Shown piece by piece: positions 1 to 7,016 of a DNA stretch of 7,983 bases. The stretch spans positions 1 to 7,983 of the forward strand of contig JAKSCW010000334.1 in NCBI GenBank assembly GCA_022360375.1, read 5' to 3'. Numbering within the stretch: the stretch's first letter is position 1; the number at the start of each line of letters is the position of its first letter. The notes under the pieces were generated by a model, which was given only the letters and a program-made list of their open reading frames with translations, did no database searches and was not told where the DNA came from. The DNA comes from Balneolales bacterium (GTDB lineage: Bacteria > Bacteroidota > Rhodothermia > Balneolales > Balneolaceae). Both the position numbers and the translations under genes were made by a program.

Positions 1-144
1 AGAAGCGGATTAATTAAAAACGATGAAGTGCGATTCTATGCAGGATGTGGTATCGTACAGGATTCCGATCCTGAAAAGGAATGGGAAGAAACCAACCTGA
101 AATTCATCCCTATGTTAACCGCACTGGAATATGCCGGAACGTGA
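1..144 (+). CDS. menF: Isochorismate synthase MenF, C-terminal end only (5' part outside window)
   Basis: Reading from base 1 in frame gives 47 residues and a TGA stop at 142-144. The piece contains the motif FYAGCGIV followed by DSDPEKEW and EET, which is the C-terminal signature of the chorismate-binding family (MenF, EntC, TrpE-like). In this family a Glu in the EWxE(T) segment takes part in Mg2+ binding. MenF converts chorismate to isochorismate, the first committed step of menaquinone synthesis. The assignment to MenF, rather than a salicylate or enterobactin-type isochorismate synthase, rests on the direct 14-base overlap with menD. Most of the protein lies upstream of the window, so its length and catalytic base cannot be checked. 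Confidence 0.88.
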   Translation, partial: RSGLIKNDEVRFYAGCGIVQDSDPEKEWEETNLKFIPMLTALEYAGT

Positions 145-1843
145 TCCTCAAAATCTCAACTTTTACTGGGCCACACTTTTTGTAAGAACACTGTTTGCTC
201 AAGGAGTTCGGGAAGTAGTTATTTCACCAGGATCCAGGTCCACTCCACTTACTCTTGCATTTGCTGCACACCCTGGCATGCAAACACATATTGCCATTGA
301 CGAGCGTTCCGGGGCATTTTTGGCGCTCGGACTTTCCAAGGCAAAAGATTTTCCTGCATGCCTTGTTTGTACCTCGGGTACGGCTGTGGCTAATTATTAC
401 CCGGCCATTATTGAAGCTACTCAAACTGGTGTGCCAATGATTGTATTAAGTGCAGACAGGCCCCCACACTTACGAAACATTGGGGCTTCCCAAACCATCG
501 ACCAGATAAAAATTTTTGGAGATTATCCTGTTTTCTTTCATGAAGTGGGGGAACCTAAAGAAAGTAACAACGGAATTTTACGACTGGAACAATCTGCCAA
601 ACAAGCTGTCCGGTTTTCTTTGCAACGCAATGGAGTGTCTCACCTCAATTTTCCGTTTTCGAAACCATTCGAACCGGATTCTGAATTTCTTGAACTCATT
701 GAATCTGACAACGAGAAATTAGCAAAGAAAAGTACCCGACCTTTCGAGGTTAAAACTTCGGCTGCCCGGCTAGACGAAAAGCTATGGAAGTTGATCTCAT
801 CCGCTTCAACACCTGTAATTATTGCCGGAACGGATATCGGTACTGACCAGGCTGATTCGGTTTCGGATCTTGCAAAACTGATGAATGCACCAATCCTTAT
901 CGAACCAGGAGCAAATATTCCATCCTCAAAACACACCATAACTGGTTTTGATGGGTTTCTGAGGAGTAAAGAAATTTCGGAGGAACTCACCCCGGATTTA
1001 ATCCTTCGTTTTGGTCGTGAGCCTATCAGTAAGGCTCTTCAAAATTACCTCTCCAAATTCGCTGATGTAACTCAAATTCGATTTATGAATGAGTTTTATT
1101 GGGGAGATGAAAATTTAACTTCTACCTATATATTATCTGTTAAGGGAGCATTTGATGTCCCGGAAATCAGTGTCAATCCAAATAAGGACTGGATCCGGGC
1201 ATGGAGAAAGCATCAAAAGGAATATTATGCATTCAAAGAACAGCTAATGTTTCCTACTACTCCCCTTACTGACGGATATGTGTTCCATACAATAAGCCCC
1301 AGGCTATTAAGCAAAACTTTTATGATGCTCTCCAATTCGTTTCCGGTTCGGGATCTTTCTTTGTTTGGGGAATACGATGGGCAACATATATTCCTGAACC
1401 GAGGTGCTGCCGGAATTGATGGAATTCTTTCTACCACTGTTGGACTAAGTAAGGGCTTAAATAAAATGGGTATCTTATTCATTGGGGATATTGCACTCCT
1501 TCACGACTCCAACGCATTGATGTACCTTAGTGAAGTTCAGCAAACCTTACTCATTTACGTGCTGAATAACGGAGGAGGAAGCATTTTTAAGATGCTCCCG
1601 ATTAATGAATACAAGAAGAAATACTCCCGTTTTTTTGAAACACCTCATAATGTATCTATTGCAGCACTATGCCGGGCTCATAAAGTAAAACACACCCTGA
1701 TTACACGCCCCGAGCAATTAATTCCCGGTTTCGAATCGAATATTGAGCGATCAGGAGCTCATATTTTTGAGTGCATCACAGATGGTGAAGGTTCCATGGA
1801 AATGAGACACAAACTTTGGAACTACACCCCACAGAAAGCATGA
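131..1843 (+). CDS. menD: 2-succinyl-5-enolpyruvyl-6-hydroxy-3-cyclohexene-1-carboxylate (SEPHCHC) synthase MenD
   Basis: This is a thiamine-diphosphate- and Mg2+-dependent enzyme that joins isochorismate and the succinic semialdehyde unit from 2-oxoglutarate to make SEPHCHC in the cytoplasm. At 570 residues it has the usual MenD length. The N-terminal domain has the SPGSRSTPLTLA motif (32-43), with S35 and R36 matching substrate-binding S32/R33 of E. coli MenD. It also has the catalytic Glu of the DERSG motif (E58, equivalent to E. coli E55), then CTSGTAVANYYPA and SADRPP. The C-terminal domain has the GD...N cofactor signature: G452-D453, then N480 and G482 in NNGGGSIF. The 27-residue spacing from D453 to N480 matches E. 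coli D442 to N469. The ATG at 131 lies inside the menF end (14-base overlap), has no evident Shine-Dalgarno sequence, and places the first helix as in homologues. Translational coupling to menF is likely. Confidence 0.97.
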   Translation: MPERDPQNLNFYWATLFVRTLFAQGVREVVISPGSRSTPLTLAFAAHPGMQTHIAIDERSGAFLALGLSKAKDFPACLVCTSGTAVANYYPAIIEATQTGVPMIVLSADRPPHLRNIGASQTIDQIKIFGDYPVFFHEVGEPKESNNGILRLEQSAKQAVRFSLQRNGVSHLNFPFSKPFEPDSEFLELIESDNEKLAKKSTRPFEVKTSAARLDEKLWKLISSASTPVIIAGTDIGTDQADSVSDLAKLMNAPILIEPGANIPSSKHTITGFDGFLRSKEISEELTPDLILRFGREPISKALQNYLSKFADVTQIRFMNEFYWGDENLTSTYILSVKGAFDVPEISVNPNKDWIRAWRKHQKEYYAFKEQLMFPTTPLTDGYVFHTISPRLLSKTFMMLSNSFPVRDLSLFGEYDGQHIFLNRGAAGIDGILSTTVGLSKGLNKMGILFIGDIALLHDSNALMYLSEVQQTLLIYVLNNGGGSIFKMLPINEYKKKYSRFFETPHNVSIAALCRAHKVKHTLITRPEQLIPGFESNIERSGAHIFECITDGEGSMEMRHKLWNYTPQKA

Positions 1844-2640
1844 TCGTTCGGGTGCGTGGCATATCGTATTTTTTTGAACAACACCAGAGAAATACTGATT
1901 TACCCTCTCTTATTTTACTTCACGGTTTCCTGGGTAGTGGAAAGATCTTCGAATCGCTTATTGAATCCTTAATTCCATTTTGCAATCCAGTAACTATTGA
2001 CTTATTGGGACATGGAAATACTGAAGGTGCAGAACTCCACTATCGGTTTTCGGCAAGAGAACAAGTAGCCGATTTAGCCAAATTGATTCAGGAACAGCTG
2101 GAAGTTCCCGCCTTTCTGTATGGATACAGTATGGGAGCCCGGCTAGCTCTTCAACTTGCTATTCATCACCAGGTTTTGTTTTCCGGGTTAATTCTTGAAA
2201 GCGGGACATTCGGTATTGAAGATGAAACAGAACGACAAGCCCGGCAATCATTAGATGCATCTCGTTCAGATCAAATAATGGGGAATTTTTCCGGATTCCT
2301 TGAAGAATGGAAGACAATGCCCATATTCACTTCCAATAAAAGCATTGAGAAAATCCAAAGTCGGCAAAATCCTGCATGGATGGCGAATTCGCTGCAAGGT
2401 TTTGGAACAGGAACTATGCCCTGTCTTAGAAAAAAGCTCCCTCAACTTATTACCCCCACCCTTTTGATTGTTGGGGAAGAGGACTCTAAATTTATCCGTA
2501 TTAATCAAACAATGCGTAAAGAGATCCCGGATAGCAAATTAGTGATTGTTAAAGGCTCGGGACATCGTGTACATACAGATTCACCTCAAGCTCTTGCTGA
2601 ACAACTGAACCATTTTATCGAAAAACGACATACATCATGA
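1840..2640 (+). CDS. menH: 2-succinyl-6-hydroxy-2,4-cyclohexadiene-1-carboxylate (SHCHC) synthase MenH, alpha/beta hydrolase fold
   Basis: MenH removes pyruvate from SEPHCHC (2,5-elimination) to give SHCHC. The protein shows the alpha/beta-hydrolase layout: HGFLG oxyanion motif at residues 28-32, nucleophile elbow GYSMG with Ser97, Asp215 in GEEDSKF, and His242 in the GHRVH segment. The GExDSKF and GHxxH contexts are close to those of E. coli MenH (GERDSKF, GHNAH), which separates it from general hydrolases. I chose the ATG at 1840, giving 266 residues, because it forms an ATGA overlap with the menD stop, the same arrangement used at the next junction. An in-frame TTG at 1816 would add eight residues and is less likely. 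It lies third in the F-D-H-B block. Confidence 0.94.
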   Translation: MIVRVRGISYFFEQHQRNTDLPSLILLHGFLGSGKIFESLIESLIPFCNPVTIDLLGHGNTEGAELHYRFSAREQVADLAKLIQEQLEVPAFLYGYSMGARLALQLAIHHQVLFSGLILESGTFGIEDETERQARQSLDASRSDQIMGNFSGFLEEWKTMPIFTSNKSIEKIQSRQNPAWMANSLQGFGTGTMPCLRKKLPQLITPTLLIVGEEDSKFIRINQTMRKEIPDSKLVIVKGSGHRVHTDSPQALAEQLNHFIEKRHTS

Positions 2641-3473
2641 ATTGGACTACCGTAAAAGAATTCGAAGATATCACCTATAAAAAGTACCATGGAGTAGCCA
2701 GAATTGCTTTTAATCGACCTGAAGTGCGAAACGCCTTCCGCCCTAAAACGGTATTCGAATTGTATGAGGCCCTTCATGATGCCAAAGAAGATAACGATAT
2801 CGGCGTGGTATTAATCTCCGGGGAAGGTCCTTCTCCTAAAGATGGAGGCTGGGCGTTTTGCTCGGGAGGGGATCAAAACGTACGCAGTAAAACCGGGTAT
2901 AAGGCAGATGACGGTATCCCAAGGCTCAATATCCTGGAAGTTCAGCGCCTGATCCGCTTTATGCCTAAGGTTGTTATTGCAGTTGTTCCGGGATGGGCCG
3001 TTGGAGGAGGCCACTCCTTACATGTAACCTGTGATATGACGTTGGCCAGTAAAGAACATGCTGTTTTTAAGCAAACGGATGCCGATGTAGCCAGCTTTGA
3101 TGGGGGCTTTGGCTCGGCTCTTCTCGCACGTCAGGCAGGGCAAAAACGAGCTCGCGAAGTCTTCTTTCTCGGAAGAAACTATTCCGCCCAGGAAGCCTAC
3201 GAAATGGGCATGATTAACGCGGTAATTCCTCATGAAGAGTTAGAACAAACCGCTTTTGAATGGGCCCGGGAAATACTGGCAAAAAGTCCAACGGCAATTA
3301 AAATGATTAAATATGCTTTTAACCTGATTGACGACGGATTGGTTGGACAGCAAGTATTTGCCGGTGAAGCAACTCGCCTTGCTTATATGACCGACGAAGC
3401 GGAAGAAGGGAAAAATGCATTCCTCGAAAAAAGAAAACCTGATTGGAGTAAATTCGGACGTTCACCCTCTTAA
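2637..3473 (+). CDS. menB: 1,4-dihydroxy-2-naphthoyl-CoA synthase MenB (type II, Asp-containing)
   Basis: This crotonase-fold enzyme closes the second ring of the naphthoquinone by intramolecular Claisen condensation of o-succinylbenzoyl-CoA to DHNA-CoA. Its 278 residues carry the two oxyanion-hole regions (AFCSGGDQ and WAVGGGHSLH), the SFDGG motif with S153 and D155 (E. coli S161 and D163), and the typical C-terminus with YMTDEAEEGKNAF, KRKPDWSKF. The position equivalent to Gly156 of E. coli is Asp148 (in KQTDADVAS). By established family knowledge, Gly enzymes (type I) recruit bicarbonate as the catalytic base, while Asp enzymes (type II, such as M. tuberculosis) use the side chain, so this one should be bicarbonate-independent. 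The start overlaps the menH stop as ATGA. MenC and MenE, which act just before MenB, are not in the window. Confidence 0.97.
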   Translation: MNWTTVKEFEDITYKKYHGVARIAFNRPEVRNAFRPKTVFELYEALHDAKEDNDIGVVLISGEGPSPKDGGWAFCSGGDQNVRSKTGYKADDGIPRLNILEVQRLIRFMPKVVIAVVPGWAVGGGHSLHVTCDMTLASKEHAVFKQTDADVASFDGGFGSALLARQAGQKRAREVFFLGRNYSAQEAYEMGMINAVIPHEELEQTAFEWAREILAKSPTAIKMIKYAFNLIDDGLVGQQVFAGEATRLAYMTDEAEEGKNAFLEKRKPDWSKFGRSPS

Positions 3474-4004
3474 ATGAATATGACTACCAAGCAGTATTTA
3501 AACAGCCTCCGGGTTTTTCAATATCTCTTCTCTGTAGGGATGTTAAGCACAGCAGGTGTGGTCGGTTATTTGCTAAATTCAATGGATGCCATTCCATTAA
3601 TAGAGGATGAATCGCAATATACACTGTTCAATATTTTATGTATTGCTTTTGGTATTTCATTGAGTATCACTGCTATGTATGTGTTCAATTTGCTGCTTTC
3701 CAGGGTGAATGAGAATGCCCCCCTGCCAGTGAAACTTGAACACTTAAAAAAAGCCTATATACTACGTGGCGCTATGATTGAGGGAGCCGGTGTTTTTGCT
3801 CTGGTGGTTTTCATACTTACTATGTCAATGGCAGCTATATATGTATTCACCGGCTGTTTGCTTCTGATTGTGGCTCTGTTTCCAAGTAGAAAAGAAATAA
3901 AACGAAACCTGAGGCTGAGTCCGGAAGAATCCCTTAAAATTGATCAGTACAGTAGTGTTATCACGAATCCCAATGATTTGATTTTCAAAAACCGAATGAA
4001 TTAA
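3474..4004 (+). CDS. Four-helix membrane protein of unknown function, last gene of the men operon in view
   Basis: I do not recognise a named family. The 176-residue protein has four hydrophobic segments at about 14-35, 50-75, 99-117 and 118-136. A charged loop near 77-98 (SRVNENAPLPVKLEHLKK) separates the two pairs, and the polar tail after 137 (PSRKEIKRNLRLSPEES) is rich in Lys/Arg, so it is probably cytoplasmic. A conserved-looking piece, RGAMIEG at 98-104, places Arg and Glu at the start of the third helix. There is no signal peptide apart from the first helix. The ATG follows the menB TAA with zero spacing; ATG at 3480 (Met3) is an alternative. The position implies co-transcription with menB and perhaps a link to quinone or membrane physiology, but nothing in the sequence shows an enzymatic function. 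It is not MenA, which is much longer with DxxxD prenyl-diphosphate motifs. Its stop overlaps that of the opposite gene. Confidence 0.8.
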   Translation: MNMTTKQYLNSLRVFQYLFSVGMLSTAGVVGYLLNSMDAIPLIEDESQYTLFNILCIAFGISLSITAMYVFNLLLSRVNENAPLPVKLEHLKKAYILRGAMIEGAGVFALVVFILTMSMAAIYVFTGCLLLIVALFPSRKEIKRNLRLSPEESLKIDQYSSVITNPNDLIFKNRMN

Positions 4005-4885
4005 TCTATTTCACCCAATTCCAAAATAGAAACCTGGTACAAATCCCCGTTTTCTTCCGCGATGATCAAATTGTCTTCATCAAAAGTAATCGATTCAACC
4101 TGTTTTGCCCCTCGTATTCTTGCGCCAAAAGTTTTTCCTTCAAAAAAGCTTTTACCTTCTTCCAACTCAAACAGCCAAATTCGATTGTAAGTTAATACAA
4201 CGAGTTTAGATTCATCCTGAGATATGTCAGCCGCAGTTACGAGTCCGCGGAAATTAAAACGCTCTACTTCTTCAAGAATATTAACTTCCCGGGTAGAAGG
4301 ATTTCTCAGTCGGAATAAATACGCATTTCCTCCTTCATTTTTAGTGATGATATATATTTCTCCATCCTGTACGAATATGGCCTCTGCATTATGATTGTCT
4401 TCAATAATCAAACTCAGTAATCCTGTACGTTCAGGGTATTTAATCTCATATTCAAAAATCACGTTTACTTCTTCGTCTGCGGGGTTTGGTTCTTCAATTA
4501 CAAACAATTTCAAGTCTTCCCTGCAATAACAGTTGTTTCCAAAGTCAGCTACAATCAATGTACCATCTTTGCCAGAAGTGATATCTTCCCAATCCTTGTT
4601 TTTTGCCCCCTTTACTTCTGTTCCTTTATAGTCTTTGTTTTCAGATTTGATTTCTCCATTGGAATTGATGGCATAAATACGATCCGGGGTGCCTGAATCT
4701 CCGTGTACCCAAAAGGTATTTTCATACTTTTGGCTTTTAACAATTCCGGATACTTCCTTTCTGGCGGGTTGATCAATGCGTTTGTAAGCTTCCAAATCTA
4801 TTATAGGAACGGATTGAGCAAATGCCCCTTCAAAGAATATGATAAAGCTTAACAGTATAACTGGAATTTTCAGTAGATTTTTCAT
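4001..4885 (-). CDS. Secreted beta-propeller-like protein of unknown function
   Basis: The 294-residue protein begins with a clear Sec signal peptide: K3 positive start, hydrophobic core at about 5-19, and a likely signal peptidase I site after AFA (21-23). There is no lipobox. The mature part is mostly short beta-strands, with repeated pieces of the form aspartate-glycine-x-hydrophobic (GKDGTLIVAD, QDGEIYIITK, DEDNLIIAEENGDLY), as in six- or seven-bladed propellers. Landmarks are SGI (46-48), HGDSG (61-65), DWEDI (98-102), ADFGNN (113-118), NAEAI (166-170), TKNEGGNAYLF (181-191) and the closing VESITFDE (263-270). The DWEDI/ADFGNN/NAEAI/TKN series recalls secreted propeller proteins loosely related to esterase-like phytase or YjiK/SdiA-regulated proteins, though I cannot name the family securely. 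A CYC pair (C119, C121) follows the FGNN motif. The gene lies head-to-head with the GNAT gene and tail-to-tail with the membrane-protein gene. Confidence 0.82.
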   Translation of the reverse strand: MKNLLKIPVILLSFIIFFEGAFAQSVPIIDLEAYKRIDQPARKEVSGIVKSQKYENTFWVHGDSGTPDRIYAINSNGEIKSENKDYKGTEVKGAKNKDWEDITSGKDGTLIVADFGNNCYCREDLKLFVIEEPNPADEEVNVIFEYEIKYPERTGLLSLIIEDNHNAEAIFVQDGEIYIITKNEGGNAYLFRLRNPSTREVNILEEVERFNFRGLVTAADISQDESKLVVLTYNRIWLFELEEGKSFFEGKTFGARIRGAKQVESITFDEDNLIIAEENGDLYQVSILELGEID

Positions 4886-4914
4886 GTATTATGAGAAATA
4901 AAACATTCTGAGCC

Positions 4915-5196
4915 ATGAACATACAGCAGGAAGAAACCAATACCAAAGGTGCCTTTTTTATTGAAGAAAATGGAGAGCGCGTCGCTGAGCTTACCTACAC
5001 AAAAAATGGCGATTACCGGATAATCCTTGACCATACCGGTGTGAATAAATCTCATGAGGGTCTGGGCTTAGGTAAAAAACTGGTATATCATGCAGTGAAC
5101 TATGCCCGTACACATAATCTTAAGATTCTTCCATTGTGCCCCTTTGCGCGGATTATCTTCCGAAAAAATAAAGAGGAATTCGCTGATGTTCGGTAA
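4915..5196 (+). CDS. Small GNAT-like N-acetyltransferase, YjdJ/NATD1 type
   Basis: This 93-residue protein matches the pattern of the short, single-domain GCN5-related acetyltransferases (Acetyltransf_CG, as in YjdJ and NATD1). An N-terminal sheet (AFFIEENGERVAELTY, 13-28) is followed by a DHTGV strand (39-43) and then the acetyl-CoA pyrophosphate loop HEGLGLGKKL (47-56), a variant of the usual RGxGxG/A. A helix (LVYHAVNYART) comes next, then the strand and motif ILPLCPFA (71-78), where Cys75 is conserved in the subfamily. The substrate is unknown for this family. The length is normal for the subfamily, so it is not a truncated GNAT. The ATG at 4915 lacks a visible Shine-Dalgarno sequence. 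Only 29 bases separate it from the start of the divergent secreted-protein gene, and its stop abuts the dnaJ stop. Confidence 0.88.
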   Translation: MNIQQEETNTKGAFFIEENGERVAELTYTKNGDYRIILDHTGVNKSHEGLGLGKKLVYHAVNYARTHNLKILPLCPFARIIFRKNKEEFADVR

Positions 5197-6363
5197 TTAA
5201 CTGAATACATCTTTCATTTTAGAAAAGAATCCTTTCTCTTCTTTCGTTTGATTCGACGCATCGAAGTTCTCAGAATCCCGTAGTGCTTCAATCGCTTTTC
5301 GCTCTTTCTCCGAAAGAGTTTTTGGCATATATACGTTCACCCTAACATATTGGTCGCCCTCTCCGGAGTTATTCAACCCTATAATGCCCTTACCACGCAT
5401 TCTCAAAAGCTTACCAGGTTGAGTACCCGGTTCAATGCGTAGCTTTGCTTTTCCTTTTAAAGTAGGAACCTCCTGTTCTGAACCTAACACGGCATCAGGA
5501 ATGCTCAATCCAAGATCATAGTAGATATTGTTTCCTTCGCGAATAAAATGCTCGTGCTCTTTCTCCTCAATTAAGACAATTAAGTCACCCGCTTCTCCAC
5601 CGCGACGCCCTGCATTTCCCTGCCCTCTAAGCGTAATGTAATTTCCATTTGAAACTCCTGAAGGTATATTCACCTTGATAGTCTCTTCGCCACGAATACG
5701 TCCTTCTCCACCGCAGTTCTTACAAGGATTTTTTACAATTCTACCCTCTCCCTGGCAGGTTGGACAGGGTTGCACATTCACCATTTGCCCAAGCATGGTT
5801 CGTGTAACCTGGCGAACTTCCCCCAACCCATTACAAGTACCGCAAGTTTCGAAATCTGAACTGCTGGCGGCGCCTGTACCTGCACATACCTCACAAGTTG
5901 TTTGCCTCTTAACTTTTAGTGTTTTTTCGGTTCCGAAGGCAATTTCCTCCAACGTAAGTGGCATTCGTATCTTCATGTCAGAACCAGGGGTACCGATAGT
6001 ACGGCGGCTTCGTGTTCTACCCCTTCCGCCGCCAAAGATATCCTCACCAAAGAAACCGCCGCCAAAAATATCACTAAACCGACTGAAGATATCTTCCACA
6101 TCAAATTCAACTCCGCCACCAAATCCACCCTGGCCATTCACTCCTGCATGCCCAAATTGATCGTATCTGGCTTTCTTCTGAGGATCACTTAATACTTCAT
6201 AGGCTTCAGCAGCTTCTTTGAATTTTTGCTCTGCATCTGCATCTCCCTTGTTACGATCGGGATGGTATTTCATGGCAAGCTTACGGTAAGCCTTCTTTAG
6301 CTCAGGTTCCCCTGCGCTTTTGTCAACTCCCAATATCTCGTAATAATCTCTTTTGGTTGCCAT
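5197..6363 (-). CDS. dnaJ: Molecular chaperone DnaJ (Hsp40, class I)
   Basis: DnaJ delivers unfolded proteins to DnaK and stimulates its ATPase. The 388-residue protein has every class I region. The J domain (about 5-70) carries HPD at 34-36. It is followed by a Gly/Phe-rich linker (about 71-115) containing a DVEDIFSRFSDIFGG segment. The zinc domain has four CxxCxGxG repeats with cysteines 157/160, 174/177, 200/203 and 214/217. The C-terminal substrate-binding domains end with a short basic/aromatic tail, GFFSKMKDVFS. The start codon is preceded by GGAAAAA, a weak purine-rich ribosome site, and lies 7 bases after the grpE stop, so the two form one operon. The 3' end abuts the opposite GNAT gene without a terminator. 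The genes for HrcA and DnaK are not adjacent. Confidence 0.98.
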   Translation of the reverse strand: MATKRDYYEILGVDKSAGEPELKKAYRKLAMKYHPDRNKGDADAEQKFKEAAEAYEVLSDPQKKARYDQFGHAGVNGQGGFGGGVEFDVEDIFSRFSDIFGGGFFGEDIFGGGRGRTRSRRTIGTPGSDMKIRMPLTLEEIAFGTEKTLKVKRQTTCEVCAGTGAASSSDFETCGTCNGLGEVRQVTRTMLGQMVNVQPCPTCQGEGRIVKNPCKNCGGEGRIRGEETIKVNIPSGVSNGNYITLRGQGNAGRRGGEAGDLIVLIEEKEHEHFIREGNNIYYDLGLSIPDAVLGSEQEVPTLKGKAKLRIEPGTQPGKLLRMRGKGIIGLNNSGEGDQYVRVNVYMPKTLSEKERKAIEALRDSENFDASNQTKEEKGFFSKMKDVFS

Positions 6364-6370
6364 TTTTTCC

Positions 6371-6973
6371 TTATTCGCTTACAATTACTTTGGCGTGTTT
6401 AATTACTTTATTACCAATTCTATATCCACTTTCCAGAACCTGAATCACTGTATCGCTTGGTGTTTCTTCATCTACAGCGGGTTGACGTAATAAAGCATCA
6501 TGAAGATTCACATCAAAAGGTACATCTTCCTGGTCTATTCGTTCGATACCATATTTTTGAAATACTTCTTCAAACTTTGAAGAAACAAGTTTTATTCCTG
6601 CCAGAAAATTCTCGTCTAATTCTGAGTCTTCGGTCGCATCAACAACCCGTTTCATGTCCTCAGCAATTGGCAGAAAATCTTCCAGGGCAGCAACCTTTGC
6701 CTCTTCGTATAATGCAACACGTTCTTTTTGAACTCGTTTTCTCACATTTTCTAATTCAGCAGCTTTTCTTAATAAAGAATCTTTAGTTTGGGCTAGTTCT
6801 TCCTCTAACTTTTTTATTTCTTCATTTTTAACTGCTGCTTCTTCACTTTCTTCTCCCCTCACTTTTTTTCCCAAATCGTCTGCATCAAATAAAATTTGAT
6901 CATCTTTTTTTATGTTATCTATTTGTTCAAAAAAGTCTTCTTTATTAAAACCGTCTAGTTCTTCCTGGCTCAT
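6371..6973 (-). CDS. grpE: Nucleotide exchange factor GrpE
   Basis: GrpE releases ADP from DnaK and so resets the chaperone cycle. The 200-residue protein has an acidic, probably disordered N-terminus (1-45), a long coiled-coil helix (about 47-95, beginning NEEIKKLEEEL), and the helical dimer region (FLPIAEDMKRV near 100-110). The C-terminal beta domain carries the GrpE signature: FDVNLHDALLRQP (153-165), then VIQVLESGYRIGNKVIKHAKVIV (176-198). The ATG at 6973 starts MSQEEL. No Shine-Dalgarno sequence is clear; the upstream bases are AT-rich (TAAATAGACG). The gene is first of the grpE-dnaJ pair and has a plausible promoter about 40 bases upstream. Confidence 0.97.
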   Translation of the reverse strand: MSQEELDGFNKEDFFEQIDNIKKDDQILFDADDLGKKVRGEESEEAAVKNEEIKKLEEELAQTKDSLLRKAAELENVRKRVQKERVALYEEAKVAALEDFLPIAEDMKRVVDATEDSELDENFLAGIKLVSSKFEEVFQKYGIERIDQEDVPFDVNLHDALLRQPAVDEETPSDTVIQVLESGYRIGNKVIKHAKVIVSE

Positions 6974-7008
6974 CGTCTATTTATGATTTTTATTTGCTTT
7001 ATAACTCG

Positions 7009-7016
7009 CAAATATA
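7009..7016 (-). promoter_or_regulatory. Candidate -7 promoter element (TAnnTTTG type) for grpE-dnaJ
   Basis: On the - strand these bases read TATATTTG, a full match to the TAnnTTTG -7 element used by the main sigma factor of Bacteroidota and relatives. It lies 35 bases before the grpE ATG, which would give a leader of roughly 28 bases. A clear TTTG -33 element at the usual distance is not present: the nearest TTTG copies upstream are either too close or too far. The call therefore rests on one box, its position, and the fact that the upstream gene ends in a strong terminator, so grpE needs its own promoter. Confidence 0.45.

Noticed and set aside
640..990. 116-codon open frame on the - strand opposite menD
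   Set aside because: It sits antisense inside a strongly conserved gene, with Ser/Phe-rich low-complexity content and no family motif.
1816..1839. TTG start for menH giving eight extra residues
   Set aside because: The ATG at 1840 forms an ATGA overlap with menD, the same arrangement as menH/menB, and homologues do not need the extra residues.
5210..5245. Possible small hairpin terminator near the 3' end of dnaJ
   Set aside because: Only a 5-bp AT-rich stem (AGAAA/TTTCT) can be drawn, inside coding sequence and without a following T-run.
5675..6160. 161-codon open frame on the + strand opposite dnaJ
   Set aside because: It lies entirely within the dnaJ zinc-finger and Gly/Phe coding region, is Pro/Ser-rich as expected from the complement of Gly-rich codons, and has no recognisable domain. 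It is a shadow frame.
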